Below, piece after piece: positions 16,233-23,724 of a stretch of DNA of 28,155 bases (its first letter is position 1; every line of letters begins with the position of its first letter). The stretch comes from CAZLXG01 sp964563585 (lineage in GTDB: Bacteria; Bacteroidota; Bacteroidia; Flavobacteriales; Flavobacteriaceae), in contig CAZLXG010000028.1 in the NCBI GenBank assembly GCA_964563585.1, positions 1 through 28,155 on the forward strand, read 5' to 3'. The notes under the pieces are model-generated. The model saw only the letters and a program-made list of their open reading frames with translations. It was not told the origin of the DNA and ran no database searches. Position numbers and translations under genes: made by a program.

Positions 16233-17457
16233 AAATAGTTAATCCACTTCGCAATTTAGGCTCAATATACGTGCTTTTAGGAGGCATTTTTAGACCTTCG
16301 TTAGCAATTTTTTTTACTTGTTCTATGGTAGCAGGAACCATACCAAAAGCGACTTTAAATTCACCATCGTCAACACGTTGTTTTACATGAATAATATCAT
16401 TTTTCCCATGCGAATAAGCAATGCGTGTGTCGTTTCGTAAATCATTAATTCCTAAAATGGGTTTTAAAACCGTGGTGTAAAGTAGTTGCGCATCTAAATC
16501 GGTTAATGCATTTGTAATTTCAAAAACTGTTTTCCGTAAATATAATGAGTAGAATTCACCATCTAAATACATGTAAAAATGATGCTTTTTTGATGGTTTG
16601 TAAAGTTGTAAACCTCTATTCTGAATTCTAAAAATTTCATCTAGTTTAATTAAAAAAACTTCTTTAGTTAAGCCATTTAAATCTTTTATTAATCGATTAA
16701 ATTCATAAATCTGTAAATCACTTTCAGGAATTAAGTAACTCATAAAATAGTTATAAGCTTCGTTTCCTGTGTGATTTTTGTTTTGTGCTTTTAATTCTTC
16801 TGCCAATAAAAAGGAGGATGCTGTTCTGTGATGTCCATCAGCTATATAAATAGCTTCCATATTTTTAAATGCTTTTTCAATTTGCTGAATATCTTCTGTA
16901 TTATTAACTATCCAAAGACTATGTGTATGCTTGTCTTGTGTAGAAAACTCGTATTCTGGTCGTTCATTGGCATATTTATCCATAACACTTTTAATAGTTG
17001 TATTATCTGGATAGGTTAGGAGTACGGGTTCGCTATTAAAGCCTACAGCATTTAAATAATTTTTAAATAATTTCTCACGTGAAGCAATAGTTTCTTCATG
17101 TATTTTTATTGCACCATTTTTATAATCTTCGGTCGACGTTGCAGCAATAACTCCACAGAAAGAATGTTTGTCGTTACTTTTTTTATAAATGTAATATGAA
17201 GGTGTCTGTTCTTCAATTAATATAGCTTCTTCTTTAAATTCTTGAAAACGATTTTTTACTAATTTAAAACGGGTTTCTTTATCTATTTCTTGTTGATATT
17301 TGTAACCAGGATTTATAATGTGTAAAAACGTATAGGGATTAAAATCAAGTTGTGCGCCAAGTTCTGCTGGAGAATAATCTTCGTAACTACGTGATGCTAC
17401 TAAATTTGCTTTTCCACGTGTTGGGCGAACTGCTTTAAACGGTATTATTTTTGCCAT
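16222..17457 (-). CDS. DUF1015 family protein
   Basis: This is a 411-residue cytosolic protein of the DUF1015 family, common in Bacteroidetes, Firmicutes and Thermotogae, with no established biochemical role. It begins with the family N-terminus MAKIIPFKAVRPTRGKANL and contains the conserved DGHHR motif (207-211), in the manner of a ParB/sulfiredoxin-like nucleotide site. The frame is open for 31 further codons upstream to an ATG at 17550. That extension is translated from a palindromic intergenic repeat and is rich in Arg and His, so the ATG at 17457 is chosen. It follows the hydroxybutyryl-CoA dehydrogenase gene by about 99 bp, nearly all of it repeat sequence, and its end overlaps the DinB-like gene. 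Confidence 0.9.
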   Translation of the reverse strand: MAKIIPFKAVRPTRGKANLVASRSYEDYSPAELGAQLDFNPYTFLHIINPGYKYQQEIDKETRFKLVKNRFQEFKEEAILIEEQTPSYYIYKKSNDKHSFCGVIAATSTEDYKNGAIKIHEETIASREKLFKNYLNAVGFNSEPVLLTYPDNTTIKSVMDKYANERPEYEFSTQDKHTHSLWIVNNTEDIQQIEKAFKNMEAIYIADGHHRTASSFLLAEELKAQNKNHTGNEAYNYFMSYLIPESDLQIYEFNRLIKDLNGLTKEVFLIKLDEIFRIQNRGLQLYKPSKKHHFYMYLDGEFYSLYLRKTVFEITNALTDLDAQLLYTTVLKPILGINDLRNDTRIAYSHGKNDIIHVKQRVDDGEFKVAFGMVPATIEQVKKIANEGLKMPPKSTYIEPKLRSGLTIYEF

Positions 17458-17469
17458 TTTTTTGAATGT

Positions 17470-17553
17470 GTCATTATGAGGAGCAAAGCGACGTGGTAAT
17501 CTGTTTCTAATTAGTGAGATTGCCACATCACGCAAAAGCGTGATTCGCAATGA
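17470..17553. repeat. Palindromic dispersed repeat (GTCATT...AATGA type)
   Basis: The left arm GTCATTATGAGGAGCAAAG continues to CGACGTGGTAATCT. The right arm is AGATTGCCACATC followed by a perfect hairpin (CACGC AAAA GCGTG, 17529-17542) and TTCGCAATGA. The termini (TCATT/AATGA) and the GTGG.AATCT/AGATT.CCAC blocks are complementary, so the whole forms an imperfect cruciform. It is closely similar to the 'cattgcgaggagcgaagcgacg' type of short palindromic repeat that I know from many bacterial genomes, including Bacteroidetes. It fills the space between the hbd and DUF1015 genes and is transcribed with them. Confidence 0.75.
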
Positions 17554-17556
17554 TGT

Positions 17557-18447
17557 TTACTTTATAAACTGTTTTGCGATTTTTTCTGCTTTTCTACTTT
17601 CTGAATAATCATAAAAACCTTCACCAGATTTTATGCCTAATTTTCCAGCATTTACCATATTAACAAGTAGCGGGCAAGGTGCGTATTTAGGGTTTTTGAA
17701 TCCATCATACATCACATTTAAAATAGATAAGCACACATCTAAACCAATAAAATCTGCTAATTGTAATGGACCCATTGGATGCGCCATTCCTAATTTTATA
17801 ACGGTATCAATTTCATGTACGCCAGCAACACCATTGTAAAGTGTTTCGATAGATTCGTTAAGCATTGGCATTAATATTCTATTCGCGACAAAACCTGGAT
17901 AATCGTTTACTTCTACGGGAGTTTTTCCTAAAGATTTAGAAAGTTCCATAATCGTATTGGTTACTTCGTTACTAGTGTTGTAACCACGAATGATTTCCAC
18001 CAATTTCATAATTGGAACAGGGTTCATAAAATGCATACCAATAATCTTTTCTGGTCGAGAAGTTACTGCTGCAATTTGTGTAATTGAAATAGACGACGTA
18101 TTTGTTGCTAAAATGGTGTTGTTAGAACAAGCCTCATCTAACTGCTTAAATATTTTGAGTTTTAAGTCTAGGTTTTCAGTAGCAGCTTCAACAACTAAAT
18201 CTGCATTTTTAACACCTTCAGTAATACTTGTAAATGTTGTAATGTTTGCTAGTGTCTCAGCTTTATTAGCTTTTGTAATTTTTTCTTTTGCAACCATTCT
18301 ATCCAAATTTTTGGTAATAGTCGCAATACCTTTTTGTAATGAAGTTTCACTAATATCTATTAACTGAACTTTAAATCTAGATTGAGCAAATGTGTGCGCA
18401 ATTCCGTTTCCCATAGTTCCAGCTCCTATAACTGCAATATTTTTCAT
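17557..18447 (-). CDS. hbd: 3-hydroxybutyryl-CoA dehydrogenase
   Basis: This cytosolic NAD(P)-dependent enzyme interconverts 3-hydroxyacyl-CoA (typically (S)-3-hydroxybutyryl-CoA) and acetoacyl-CoA. The Rossmann motif GAGTMG is at 8-13, with D31 at the end of strand 2, which favours NAD. The active-site histidine is H139 in GMHFMNPVP and its partner E151 is in LVEIIRGY. The serine of TNTSSISI contacts the CoA thioester. The C-terminal domain has the conserved DYPGFVANRILMPMLNE and LGMAHPMGPLQLADFIGLD. At 296 residues it is a stand-alone dehydrogenase, not a FadB-type fusion. It lies 45 bp downstream of the Gfo/Idh/MocA gene and is probably cotranscribed. In Bacteroidetes this enzyme may serve beta-oxidation or amino-acid degradation. 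Confidence 0.95.
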   Translation of the reverse strand: MKNIAVIGAGTMGNGIAHTFAQSRFKVQLIDISETSLQKGIATITKNLDRMVAKEKITKANKAETLANITTFTSITEGVKNADLVVEAATENLDLKLKIFKQLDEACSNNTILATNTSSISITQIAAVTSRPEKIIGMHFMNPVPIMKLVEIIRGYNTSNEVTNTIMELSKSLGKTPVEVNDYPGFVANRILMPMLNESIETLYNGVAGVHEIDTVIKLGMAHPMGPLQLADFIGLDVCLSILNVMYDGFKNPKYAPCPLLVNMVNAGKLGIKSGEGFYDYSESRKAEKIAKQFIK

Positions 18448-18459
18448 TGAGTATAATTT

Positions 18460-18480
18460 TGTTTCCGCGAAAGCGAAATA
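18460..18480. repeat. Short palindrome between two minus-strand genes
   Basis: GTTTCCGCGAAAGCGAAATAA can fold as TTTC-CGC/GCG-AAA around a GAAA loop with one bulged base. This type of motif ('cgcgaaagcg') recurs as a dispersed palindrome in flavobacterial intergenic regions, as far as I recall. It is 12 nt ahead of the hbd ATG on the minus strand, so it would lie in that gene's leader if cotranscribed. Confidence 0.4.
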
Positions 18481-18492
18481 ATTATTCTTTTT

Positions 18493-19455
18493 TTATTTAA
18501 AACAATCTATAATTTGTGTTGCCACACGCAATGCTTCAGTGCCATCATGCAATGTTACAACAGGTGTTGTGTTATTATTTATAGCATCTGCAAAGGCATT
18601 TAATTCATCTAAAATGGCGTTGTTGTTAGAAATTTTTGGGTTATCAAAATATATTTGTTTTTTTTCGCCTTCGGCATTTTGTAAAATCATATCGAAATCA
18701 CCAGGGTTTTCAGGTGCATCTTTCATCTTAACAACTTCACATTTCTTTTCTAAAAAATCGACTGATATATATGCGTCTTTTTGAAAGAAACGTGTTTTAC
18801 GCATACTTTTTAAAGATATTCTACTTGCTGTTAAGTTTGCAACACATCCGTTTTCAAATTCTATTCTTGCATTAGCAATATCTGGTGTGGCACTAATTAC
18901 TGAAACACCACTAGCCGAAACGTTTTTAACTTTAGATTTTACAACACTTAAAATAATATCTATGTCATGAATCATTAAATCTAAAACTACAGGAACATCT
19001 GTTCCACGCGGATTAAATTCCGCCAAACGATGTGTTTCAATAAACATAGGTTGTACAATATCACTCTTTACTGCAATAAAAGCAGGGTTAAATCGCTCTA
19101 CATGTCCAACTTGACCTTTCACGTTATTAGATGCTAAAAGTTTTCTAATTTCTTCAGCTTCCTCTACAGTATTTGTAATAGGTTTTTCAATAAAAATATG
19201 TTTGCCTTTTGCAATAGCTTGTTTTGCACAATCGTAATGAGAAAGAGTAGGCGTTACAATATCTATCATATCTACAGCATCAATAAGCGCATCAATAGAG
19301 TCGAAAAATTTATAACCAAATTCGGCTTCTATTTTTTTTCCGTTAGTAGCATCTGCATCATAAAAACCAACAAGGTTATATTCTTCAGATTGTTTAAGAA
19401 GTCTTAAATGAATTTTCCCTAAATGACCTGCGCCAAGTACACCAGCTTTAAGCAT
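18493..19455 (-). CDS. Gfo/Idh/MocA family oxidoreductase
   Basis: The 320-residue protein is an NAD(P)-dependent oxidoreductase of the Gfo/Idh/MocA family. It has an N-terminal Rossmann fold with GVLGAGHLGKIHL (5-17) and the conserved EKPITNTVEEA, where the lysine is the family's catalytic/cofactor-contact residue. The second half is the alpha/beta substrate domain, with VLDLMIHDIDIILSVV as the typical His-containing helix. The family acts on sugars, inositols, or biliverdin-like and other substrates, and the sequence alone does not identify which. It is first in the compact minus-strand cluster and faces pcm across a 154-bp divergent promoter region. Confidence 0.9.
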   Translation of the reverse strand: MLKAGVLGAGHLGKIHLRLLKQSEEYNLVGFYDADATNGKKIEAEFGYKFFDSIDALIDAVDMIDIVTPTLSHYDCAKQAIAKGKHIFIEKPITNTVEEAEEIRKLLASNNVKGQVGHVERFNPAFIAVKSDIVQPMFIETHRLAEFNPRGTDVPVVLDLMIHDIDIILSVVKSKVKNVSASGVSVISATPDIANARIEFENGCVANLTASRISLKSMRKTRFFQKDAYISVDFLEKKCEVVKMKDAPENPGDFDMILQNAEGEKKQIYFDNPKISNNNAILDELNAFADAINNNTTPVVTLHDGTEALRVATQIIDCFK

Positions 19456-19471
19456 ATTTTTACGTTTTCAA

Positions 19472-19479
19472 CAAAAATA
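19472..19479 (-). promoter_or_regulatory. Candidate -7 box for the oxidoreductase cluster
   Basis: On the minus strand the sequence TATTTTTG matches TAnnTTTG exactly, 16 nt upstream of the oxidoreductase ATG. No clear TTG -33 element lies at the right distance, so the call is tentative. Confidence 0.35.
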
Positions 19480-19581
19480 AGATATTTAAGATATGAATTT
19501 GATTATTTACTGCTAATTTTTCATGTATTAAGCATAAAAATAAATTCTAAAAAAAATGCTTTCAGCTTAAAAATGTTTAAC

Positions 19582-19589
19582 TAAATTTA
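19582..19589 (+). promoter_or_regulatory. Candidate -7 box for pcm
   Basis: TAAATTTA resembles TAnnTTTG with one mismatch at the last base and lies 20 nt before the TTG start of pcm. This would give a very short leader of roughly 12-15 nt. Confidence 0.3.
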
Positions 19590-19609
19590 GCATTGAAAAT
19601 TTCTAACTA

Positions 19610-20251
19610 TTGAAAGACACATTTAAGCACAAAGGATTACGGCAACAACTTGTTAATATTTTAAAAGACAAAGAAATAACCAATGAAAAGGTTTTAAACG
19701 CTATAAACAAAGTGCCACGACATTTGTTTATGGATTCAAGTTTTTTAGACCATGCCTACCAAGATAAGGCATTTCCTATTGCTGCAGACCAAACTATTTC
19801 ACAACCCTATACGGTTGCTTTTCAAAGTGAATTATTACAAGTGAAAAAGGGTGATAAAATACTAGAAATAGGTACCGGAAGTGGTTATCAAACAGCAGTT
19901 TTGTGTGAACTTGGAGCGCACGTTTTTAGTATTGAAAGACAAAAAGAGTTGTTTAAAAAAACTAGTGAATTCTTGCCTAAAATAGGTTATCGTGCTAAAA
20001 AACTTATTTTTGGCGATGGTTATAAAGGTTTAGTTGAAGAAGCTCCTTTTGATAGTATTATAGTTACTGCAGGCGCACCATTTGTGCCAAAACCGTTATT
20101 AAGTCAATTAAAAATTGATGGACGTTTAGTAATTCCTGTTGGAGAGGATGTTCAAATAATGACACTTTATATTAGAAAAGGACAAAAAGAATTTGAAAAA
20201 CACGAATTAGGTGAATTTAGATTTGTGCCATTACTAGAAGATAAGAATTAN
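19610..20251 (+). CDS. pcm: Protein-L-isoaspartate O-methyltransferase, TTG start
   Basis: PCMT uses S-adenosylmethionine to methylate isoaspartyl residues and so starts repair of aged proteins. The SAM motif I is LEIGTGSGYQTAVL. The substrate loop includes AADQTISQPYTVAFQ, and the C-terminus FRFVPLLEDKN matches the usual end of flavobacterial PCMT. The last codon reads TA followed by N at 20251, so the stop is inferred as TAA or TAG exactly at the assembly gap. The product is then 213 residues. The start is TTG at 19610: the preceding in-frame codons are CTA and a TAA stop, and the peptide MKDTFKHKGLRQQLV begins where family members begin. It is divergent from the oxidoreductase. Confidence 0.92.
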
Positions 20252-20350
20252 NNNNNNNNNNNNNNNNNNNNNNNNNNNNNNNNNNNNNNNNNNNNNNNNN
20301 NNNNNNNNNNNNNNNNNNNNNNNNNNNNNNNNNNNNNNNNNNNNNNNNNN
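20251..20350. other. Assembly gap of 100 Ns
   Basis: Exactly 100 consecutive Ns, the conventional length for a gap of unknown size. The true distance between pcm and the PNPOx-like pseudogene is unknown. The reading frame that crosses it is an artefact. Confidence 0.99.
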
Positions 20351-20745
20351 TTTTTTTCTTCCCAATACAATTTTATTTTTTCTTTGCCTTGTTTTTTAGA
20401 TCAAGAATTTAATACACCTCGTTCTTCTTTAAAATCCATAAAAGGTATTGAATAGCCACATGAAGTTTGGACTAAATCGATATCTAATTCTATAATTTGT
20501 CTAGAACCATTATTTTCTTCAAATAAATTAATGTATTCCTGAAATTTGTTGTCACGCATATGATATATTTTTGCTTGCCCGTAAAGCCTTAAAATCATAG
20601 GGTTACCTTCAAAAGCACAAAATATAATTGTCATTCTATCGTTTTTAACAAGATGTGCCACAGTTTCATTACCGCTTCCTGTTAAGTTTAACCATACCAC
20701 TTTAGTTGCATTAATAATTCTAAACGTATCATAGTTTTCCCATAT
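20351..20745 (-). pseudogene. Broken pyridoxamine 5'-phosphate oxidase-like gene
   Basis: The minus strand encodes a PNPOx-like split-barrel protein segment: YDTFRIINATKVVWLNLTG, then GSGNETVAHLVKNDRMTIIF, LRLYGQAKIYHM and VQTSCGYSIPFMDF. Flavobacterial relatives that I recall have about 45 more residues at the N-terminus (a motif ending in SPKG). Here these are absent, and no start codon yields them. The frame is broken by TGA at 20401-20403, where the context LNS-stop-SKKQGKEKIK resumes the family sequence and relatives have Trp. A TGG to TGA change is the simplest reading. The frame then runs on (KLYWEEK) into the gap. A GTG at 20700 could start a 99-residue fragment, which is unlikely to be functional. 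Confidence 0.75.
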
Positions 20746-20766
20746 TTTAGTTAGATGATTTTTATG

Positions 20767-20803
20767 AATATGCTTTCGGAATAGGGTTGTCTTTAGTTTC
20801 TTG
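20767..20803. repeat. 37-bp direct repeat, copy A
   Basis: This copy matches 22659-22695 at 36 of 37 positions, in the same orientation; the only mismatch is G20779 versus A22671. In copy B the segment encodes the C-terminal residues QETKDNPISKAY of the NTF2-like protein. Here, on the minus strand, the same frame reads QETKDNPIPKAYS and then stops. The copy overlaps the last codons and the stop of the CocE-like gene in a different frame. Confidence 0.9.
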
Positions 20804-22637
20804 TCGATTTATTAAACATTTCAAGACCACCAACAATTGGTAATGTTAATGTTGTTCCGTCTAAATCAACTGTAATTTCCGTTCCTGGTTTTGGATGTAG
20901 TGTGAATTCTTTATCACTTGAAAACAACATTAAACCAATTTGCTGACCTTTTTTAATGATTTGGTCATCTGGTTGTAAATTGAATGTTATAGTATAAAAC
21001 TTACCAGGCTTTAATGGCTCGCTTTCTGTTAATGACTTATAATTTTGTGGGTCTGCCCAACCACGGGTAATAATGTTTTCGGTAACTCTAACTTTTCCTT
21101 CATTCCATGGTAATGATACTAACCAAACCGATAAATTTGCTGCTGATTTGCTACTTGCAAGCTTAATTGTTATTTGAGCTACTCCAGAAATATGGATGTC
21201 TTCTTTAAGAATAGGTGTTACATACAATAGACGGTTTTTAGAATCACTTGATTTAGCTAATTCTTTGCCAGATATATTATAATCATCTACTAAAGTCTCA
21301 TTGCCCTGTTTTTTTTGTTCATCTGTAGTTAATCCGCCAATAGTTAATCCACCAGAATTTAAATGTAAAGACACAGGTGTAGCATCAGGATTTGGATAAT
21401 CTTTATATGCTGTAGGTTCACTCATTTTATCATATTCTCTAACTATCCAAGCTTTACTAGTTTCATTTTCTACTCCATTATCAACACCATGTAAATAGTG
21501 TGTAAACCATTTATTCATTAATCGCATTGGAGGTGGTCCACCATGTGCAAATTGATGATAATATATTTGTGCAGGAATACCCATTTCTTTTGCTTTCTTG
21601 TAGATTCGATAACTATGTTCTGGCATCACATTCCAATCATTAAACCCATGAGACATAAATAATGCTGCTTTCATAGGTTTTATATGATTTAAATAATCAC
21701 GACTAGCCCAAAAGTCATTATAATCTCCAGTAATTCTATCCATACCATTTTTCATTTCAATGTCACGAACTTTTGCATTATTATGAGCTCGTTTTGCTTC
21801 ATCTCCACTATGAATAAAGTCATATAAAACATCAATATCTTCACCTAAATAACCACCTGGAGATCGAACTAATCCATTAGATCTATAATAGTGATAATAA
21901 GAAGTGTTTGGAGCTATCGGAATAATGGCTTCAAGACCATCAACACCAGTCGTTGCAGCTGCTAAAGGAATAGTTCCGTTATAAGATGTTCCTGTCATTC
22001 CTACTTTTCCTGTAGACCAAAAAGCGTCTATTGTTTCGTTACCATGAGGAGATGTATATCCTTTTATACGTCCACATAACCAGTCTATTACCGCTTTTGG
22101 TGCTAACGATTCGTTATTGCCACCAACAGTTGGCGAGCCTTGCGATAATCCAGTTCCAGGAGATGAAGAATGTACTACAATATAACCTCTTGGCACCCAT
22201 TTTTTAATATGAGAATTGGATATAATTGGTCGTTTTCCACGACGAGTTACTTTTGGATGAACACGTTCTCCTGCTTTTTCTCCAAGTTCATGATTTACAT
22301 CCCAAAAAAGACCATCTACATCTGATGCAACACCAGCAAAGTACGGACTAGAGATATAAATTATTGGGAGTTTTAATTTTTCAGTATCTGTTTGGTAAGG
22401 TCTGGTTACTGCAACGTGCATACGGTCGAGTTTATTATCACCATCTGTATCAAAAGTTGTTTCTACCCAAAGGTCGTGTCTTATCCATTTATCAGGAGTG
22501 TTAAAAGCTTCAACTATTTGCGCTTCACCATCTTTAAAAACAGGTTTAGAGTTTTCTTGAGCAAAGCTAGTACAAGCTGTTATCACAGCAACAGTATAAG
22601 TAATAAGTACTGTTTTTAATTTGAAATTTATATTCAT
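20793..22637 (-). CDS. CocE/NonD-family alpha/beta hydrolase (Xaa-Pro dipeptidyl-peptidase-like)
   Basis: This exported serine hydrolase has 614 residues and belongs to the Peptidase S15/CocE/NonD family. The N-terminus is a signal peptide. It contains a possible lipobox (ITAC, Cys22) but also a plausible signal peptidase I site before QENS, so lipidation is uncertain. The nucleophile is S218 in GMTGTSYNG, the acid is D334 in HGFNDWNVMPE and the base is H365 in FAHGGPPP. Residues about 440-610 form the C-terminal jelly-roll typical of the family, ending in TLPIVGG. Members cleave X-Pro dipeptides or ester/amide bonds, and the substrate here cannot be decided. It lies 5 bp after the NTF2-like gene, so they form an operon. 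Confidence 0.92.
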   Translation of the reverse strand: MNINFKLKTVLITYTVAVITACTSFAQENSKPVFKDGEAQIVEAFNTPDKWIRHDLWVETTFDTDGDNKLDRMHVAVTRPYQTDTEKLKLPIIYISSPYFAGVASDVDGLFWDVNHELGEKAGERVHPKVTRRGKRPIISNSHIKKWVPRGYIVVHSSSPGTGLSQGSPTVGGNNESLAPKAVIDWLCGRIKGYTSPHGNETIDAFWSTGKVGMTGTSYNGTIPLAAATTGVDGLEAIIPIAPNTSYYHYYRSNGLVRSPGGYLGEDIDVLYDFIHSGDEAKRAHNNAKVRDIEMKNGMDRITGDYNDFWASRDYLNHIKPMKAALFMSHGFNDWNVMPEHSYRIYKKAKEMGIPAQIYYHQFAHGGPPPMRLMNKWFTHYLHGVDNGVENETSKAWIVREYDKMSEPTAYKDYPNPDATPVSLHLNSGGLTIGGLTTDEQKKQGNETLVDDYNISGKELAKSSDSKNRLLYVTPILKEDIHISGVAQITIKLASSKSAANLSVWLVSLPWNEGKVRVTENIITRGWADPQNYKSLTESEPLKPGKFYTITFNLQPDDQIIKKGQQIGLMLFSSDKEFTLHPKPGTEITVDLDGTTLTLPIVGGLEMFNKSTRN

Positions 22638-22642
22638 GAGTT

Positions 22643-23179
22643 TTATTGTTTTGGTAAATATGCTTTCGAAATAGGGTTGTCTTTAGTTTCTTGAGACCAG
22701 TAAATATTAATAATCCACCAGCGATTTCCGTCATTTAGCAATTGAATACTGTTTATTCCTCTCATAAACGGAACTGTATCTGCTTCACTATGAAACGACT
22801 CGTAAGTGCTAAAAACTTGTGTTATATTTTTAAAAGTATTTACTGTTCTATGTATTTCTTTTTCAAAAAAACCATTGTCAACTAGCCATTTTCCAGAGCC
22901 TTCGATATAGTCATCTACTGTCATATATTTCGCCATAAAAACACCTTCTTTGTTTTTGCCTGATGGAATTAATTTTGCATCTGGATGAAACAAATATTTC
23001 ATAAGCTTCCAATCTCTTTCTTCTCCTTTTTTACCAGATATAACACCATACAGACTTTTTATAGTACTATCTAAAGTTTGTACTTTATCTAAATAATCGG
23101 TTGAAGTTTCGGTTGCTTCTTGCGAGTGTATTGAAATACTCATTAAAAAAACAATAAGTAATACAGCTAGTTTTTTCAT
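22643..23179 (-). CDS. Secreted NTF2/SnoaL-like protein
   Basis: The 178-residue protein has a signal peptide (MKKLAVLLIVFLMSISIHS, cleavage about residue 19) and a cone-shaped NTF2-like domain. The opening LDSTIKSLYGVISGKKGEERDWKLMKYLFHPDAKLIPSG is the typical first-helix and strand pattern (in pieces: SLYGVISGKKGEERDW and YLFHPDAKLIPSG), and the closing GNRWWIINIYW is the typical last strand. The family includes enzymes and binding proteins, so a specific activity is not assigned. It is the first gene of a two-gene operon with the CocE-like hydrolase and is presumably periplasmic. Its final 12 codons are duplicated at the other end of that hydrolase. Confidence 0.85.
   Translation of the reverse strand: MKKLAVLLIVFLMSISIHSQEATETSTDYLDKVQTLDSTIKSLYGVISGKKGEERDWKLMKYLFHPDAKLIPSGKNKEGVFMAKYMTVDDYIEGSGKWLVDNGFFEKEIHRTVNTFKNITQVFSTYESFHSEADTVPFMRGINSIQLLNDGNRWWIINIYWSQETKDNPISKAYLPKQ
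22659..22695. repeat. 37-bp direct repeat, copy B
   Basis: This copy lies within the 3' coding end of the NTF2-like gene. The other copy (20767-20803) is 1.9 kb away in the same orientation, on the far side of the CocE-like gene. Confidence 0.9.
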
Positions 23180-23251
23180 TTTATTGAAAGTTAAATTGTT
23201 TACTGCAAAGTAAATATTTTACTAGAGTTGAAGCGTTAAGAACGTCTTAAA

Positions 23252-23710
23252 TTACCTGAAGTTCTTTTTAATTCTATCTAAATCACGTTTATTATCGCGG
23301 TCTTTCATAGTTTCGCGTTTATCAAACAGTTTTTTACCTTTTCCTAAAGCAATACTTAGTTTTGCGTAACCACTATCATTGATGAATAATCGTAAAGGAA
23401 TAATAGCAAGACCTTTAGCTTCAACATCTTTTCTAAGTCTTTTTAATTCCTTTTTATTTAAAAGAAGTTTCCGTTCTGCTTTTGGTTTGTGGTTGTAGTA
23501 ATTACCAAATGCATACTCTTGTATAGTCATGTTTATTACAAAAAGTTCTCCTTTATCATTAAACTCACAAAAGCTTTCTGCAATAGAAGCTTTACTACTT
23601 CTAATAGATTTAATTTCGGTTCCAGTTAACACAATACCAGCAGTATACTTATCTAATATTTCGTATTGAAAGCGTGCTTTTTTGTTTAGTATGTTAACGT
23701 TTTTTTGCAT
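23252..23710 (-). CDS. smpB: SsrA-binding protein
   Basis: SmpB binds tmRNA and delivers it to stalled ribosomes for trans-translation. Recognisable segments are NILNKKARFQYEILDKYTAG, GTEIKSIRSSKASIAESFCE, the GELFVINM strand, KRLRKDVEAKG, LRLFINDSGYAKLSIALGKGKK and the basic C-terminal tail DKRETMKDRDNKRDLDRIKK, which enters the mRNA channel. It has 152 residues from the ATG at 23710, beginning MQKNVNILNKKA. An ATG 9 bp upstream would add MCF, but it overlaps the probable -7 box, so the inner ATG is chosen. The ssrA gene itself is not in the window. Confidence 0.96.
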   Translation of the reverse strand: MQKNVNILNKKARFQYEILDKYTAGIVLTGTEIKSIRSSKASIAESFCEFNDKGELFVINMTIQEYAFGNYYNHKPKAERKLLLNKKELKRLRKDVEAKGLAIIPLRLFINDSGYAKLSIALGKGKKLFDKRETMKDRDNKRDLDRIKKNFR

Positions 23711-23716
23711 GAAGCA

Positions 23717-23724
23717 CAAAACTA
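23717..23724 (-). promoter_or_regulatory. Candidate -7 box for smpB, near-leaderless
   Basis: On the minus strand TAGTTTTG matches TAnnTTTG exactly and ends 6 nt before the chosen smpB ATG. The mRNA would then start at or within a few bases of the start codon. The alternative upstream ATG (23717-23719) falls inside this box. I find no clear -33 element. Confidence 0.45.

Noticed and set aside
17458..17550. N-terminal extension MRITLLRDVA... of the DUF1015 protein as real coding sequence
   Set aside because: It is translated from a palindromic dispersed repeat, and the family N-terminus begins at the ATG at 17457.
17470..17553. CRISPR-like unit
   Set aside because: There is only one unit, with no regularly spaced direct repeats.
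20401..20403. TGA recoded as tryptophan in this organism
   Set aside because: Tryptophans in intact genes here are encoded by TGG, and the exonuclease gene ends in TGA at the ATGA overlap. A nonsense mutation in a pseudogene is simpler.
19610..20455. A 281-residue fusion of pcm across the Ns
   Set aside because: The codon at 20249-20251 is TA followed by N and the PCMT C-terminus is complete just before it, so the frame beyond is an artefact of translating the gap.
20767..22695. A transposon bounded by the 37-bp repeats
   Set aside because: There is no transposase or inverted terminal repeat, and one copy is coding sequence of the NTF2-like gene.
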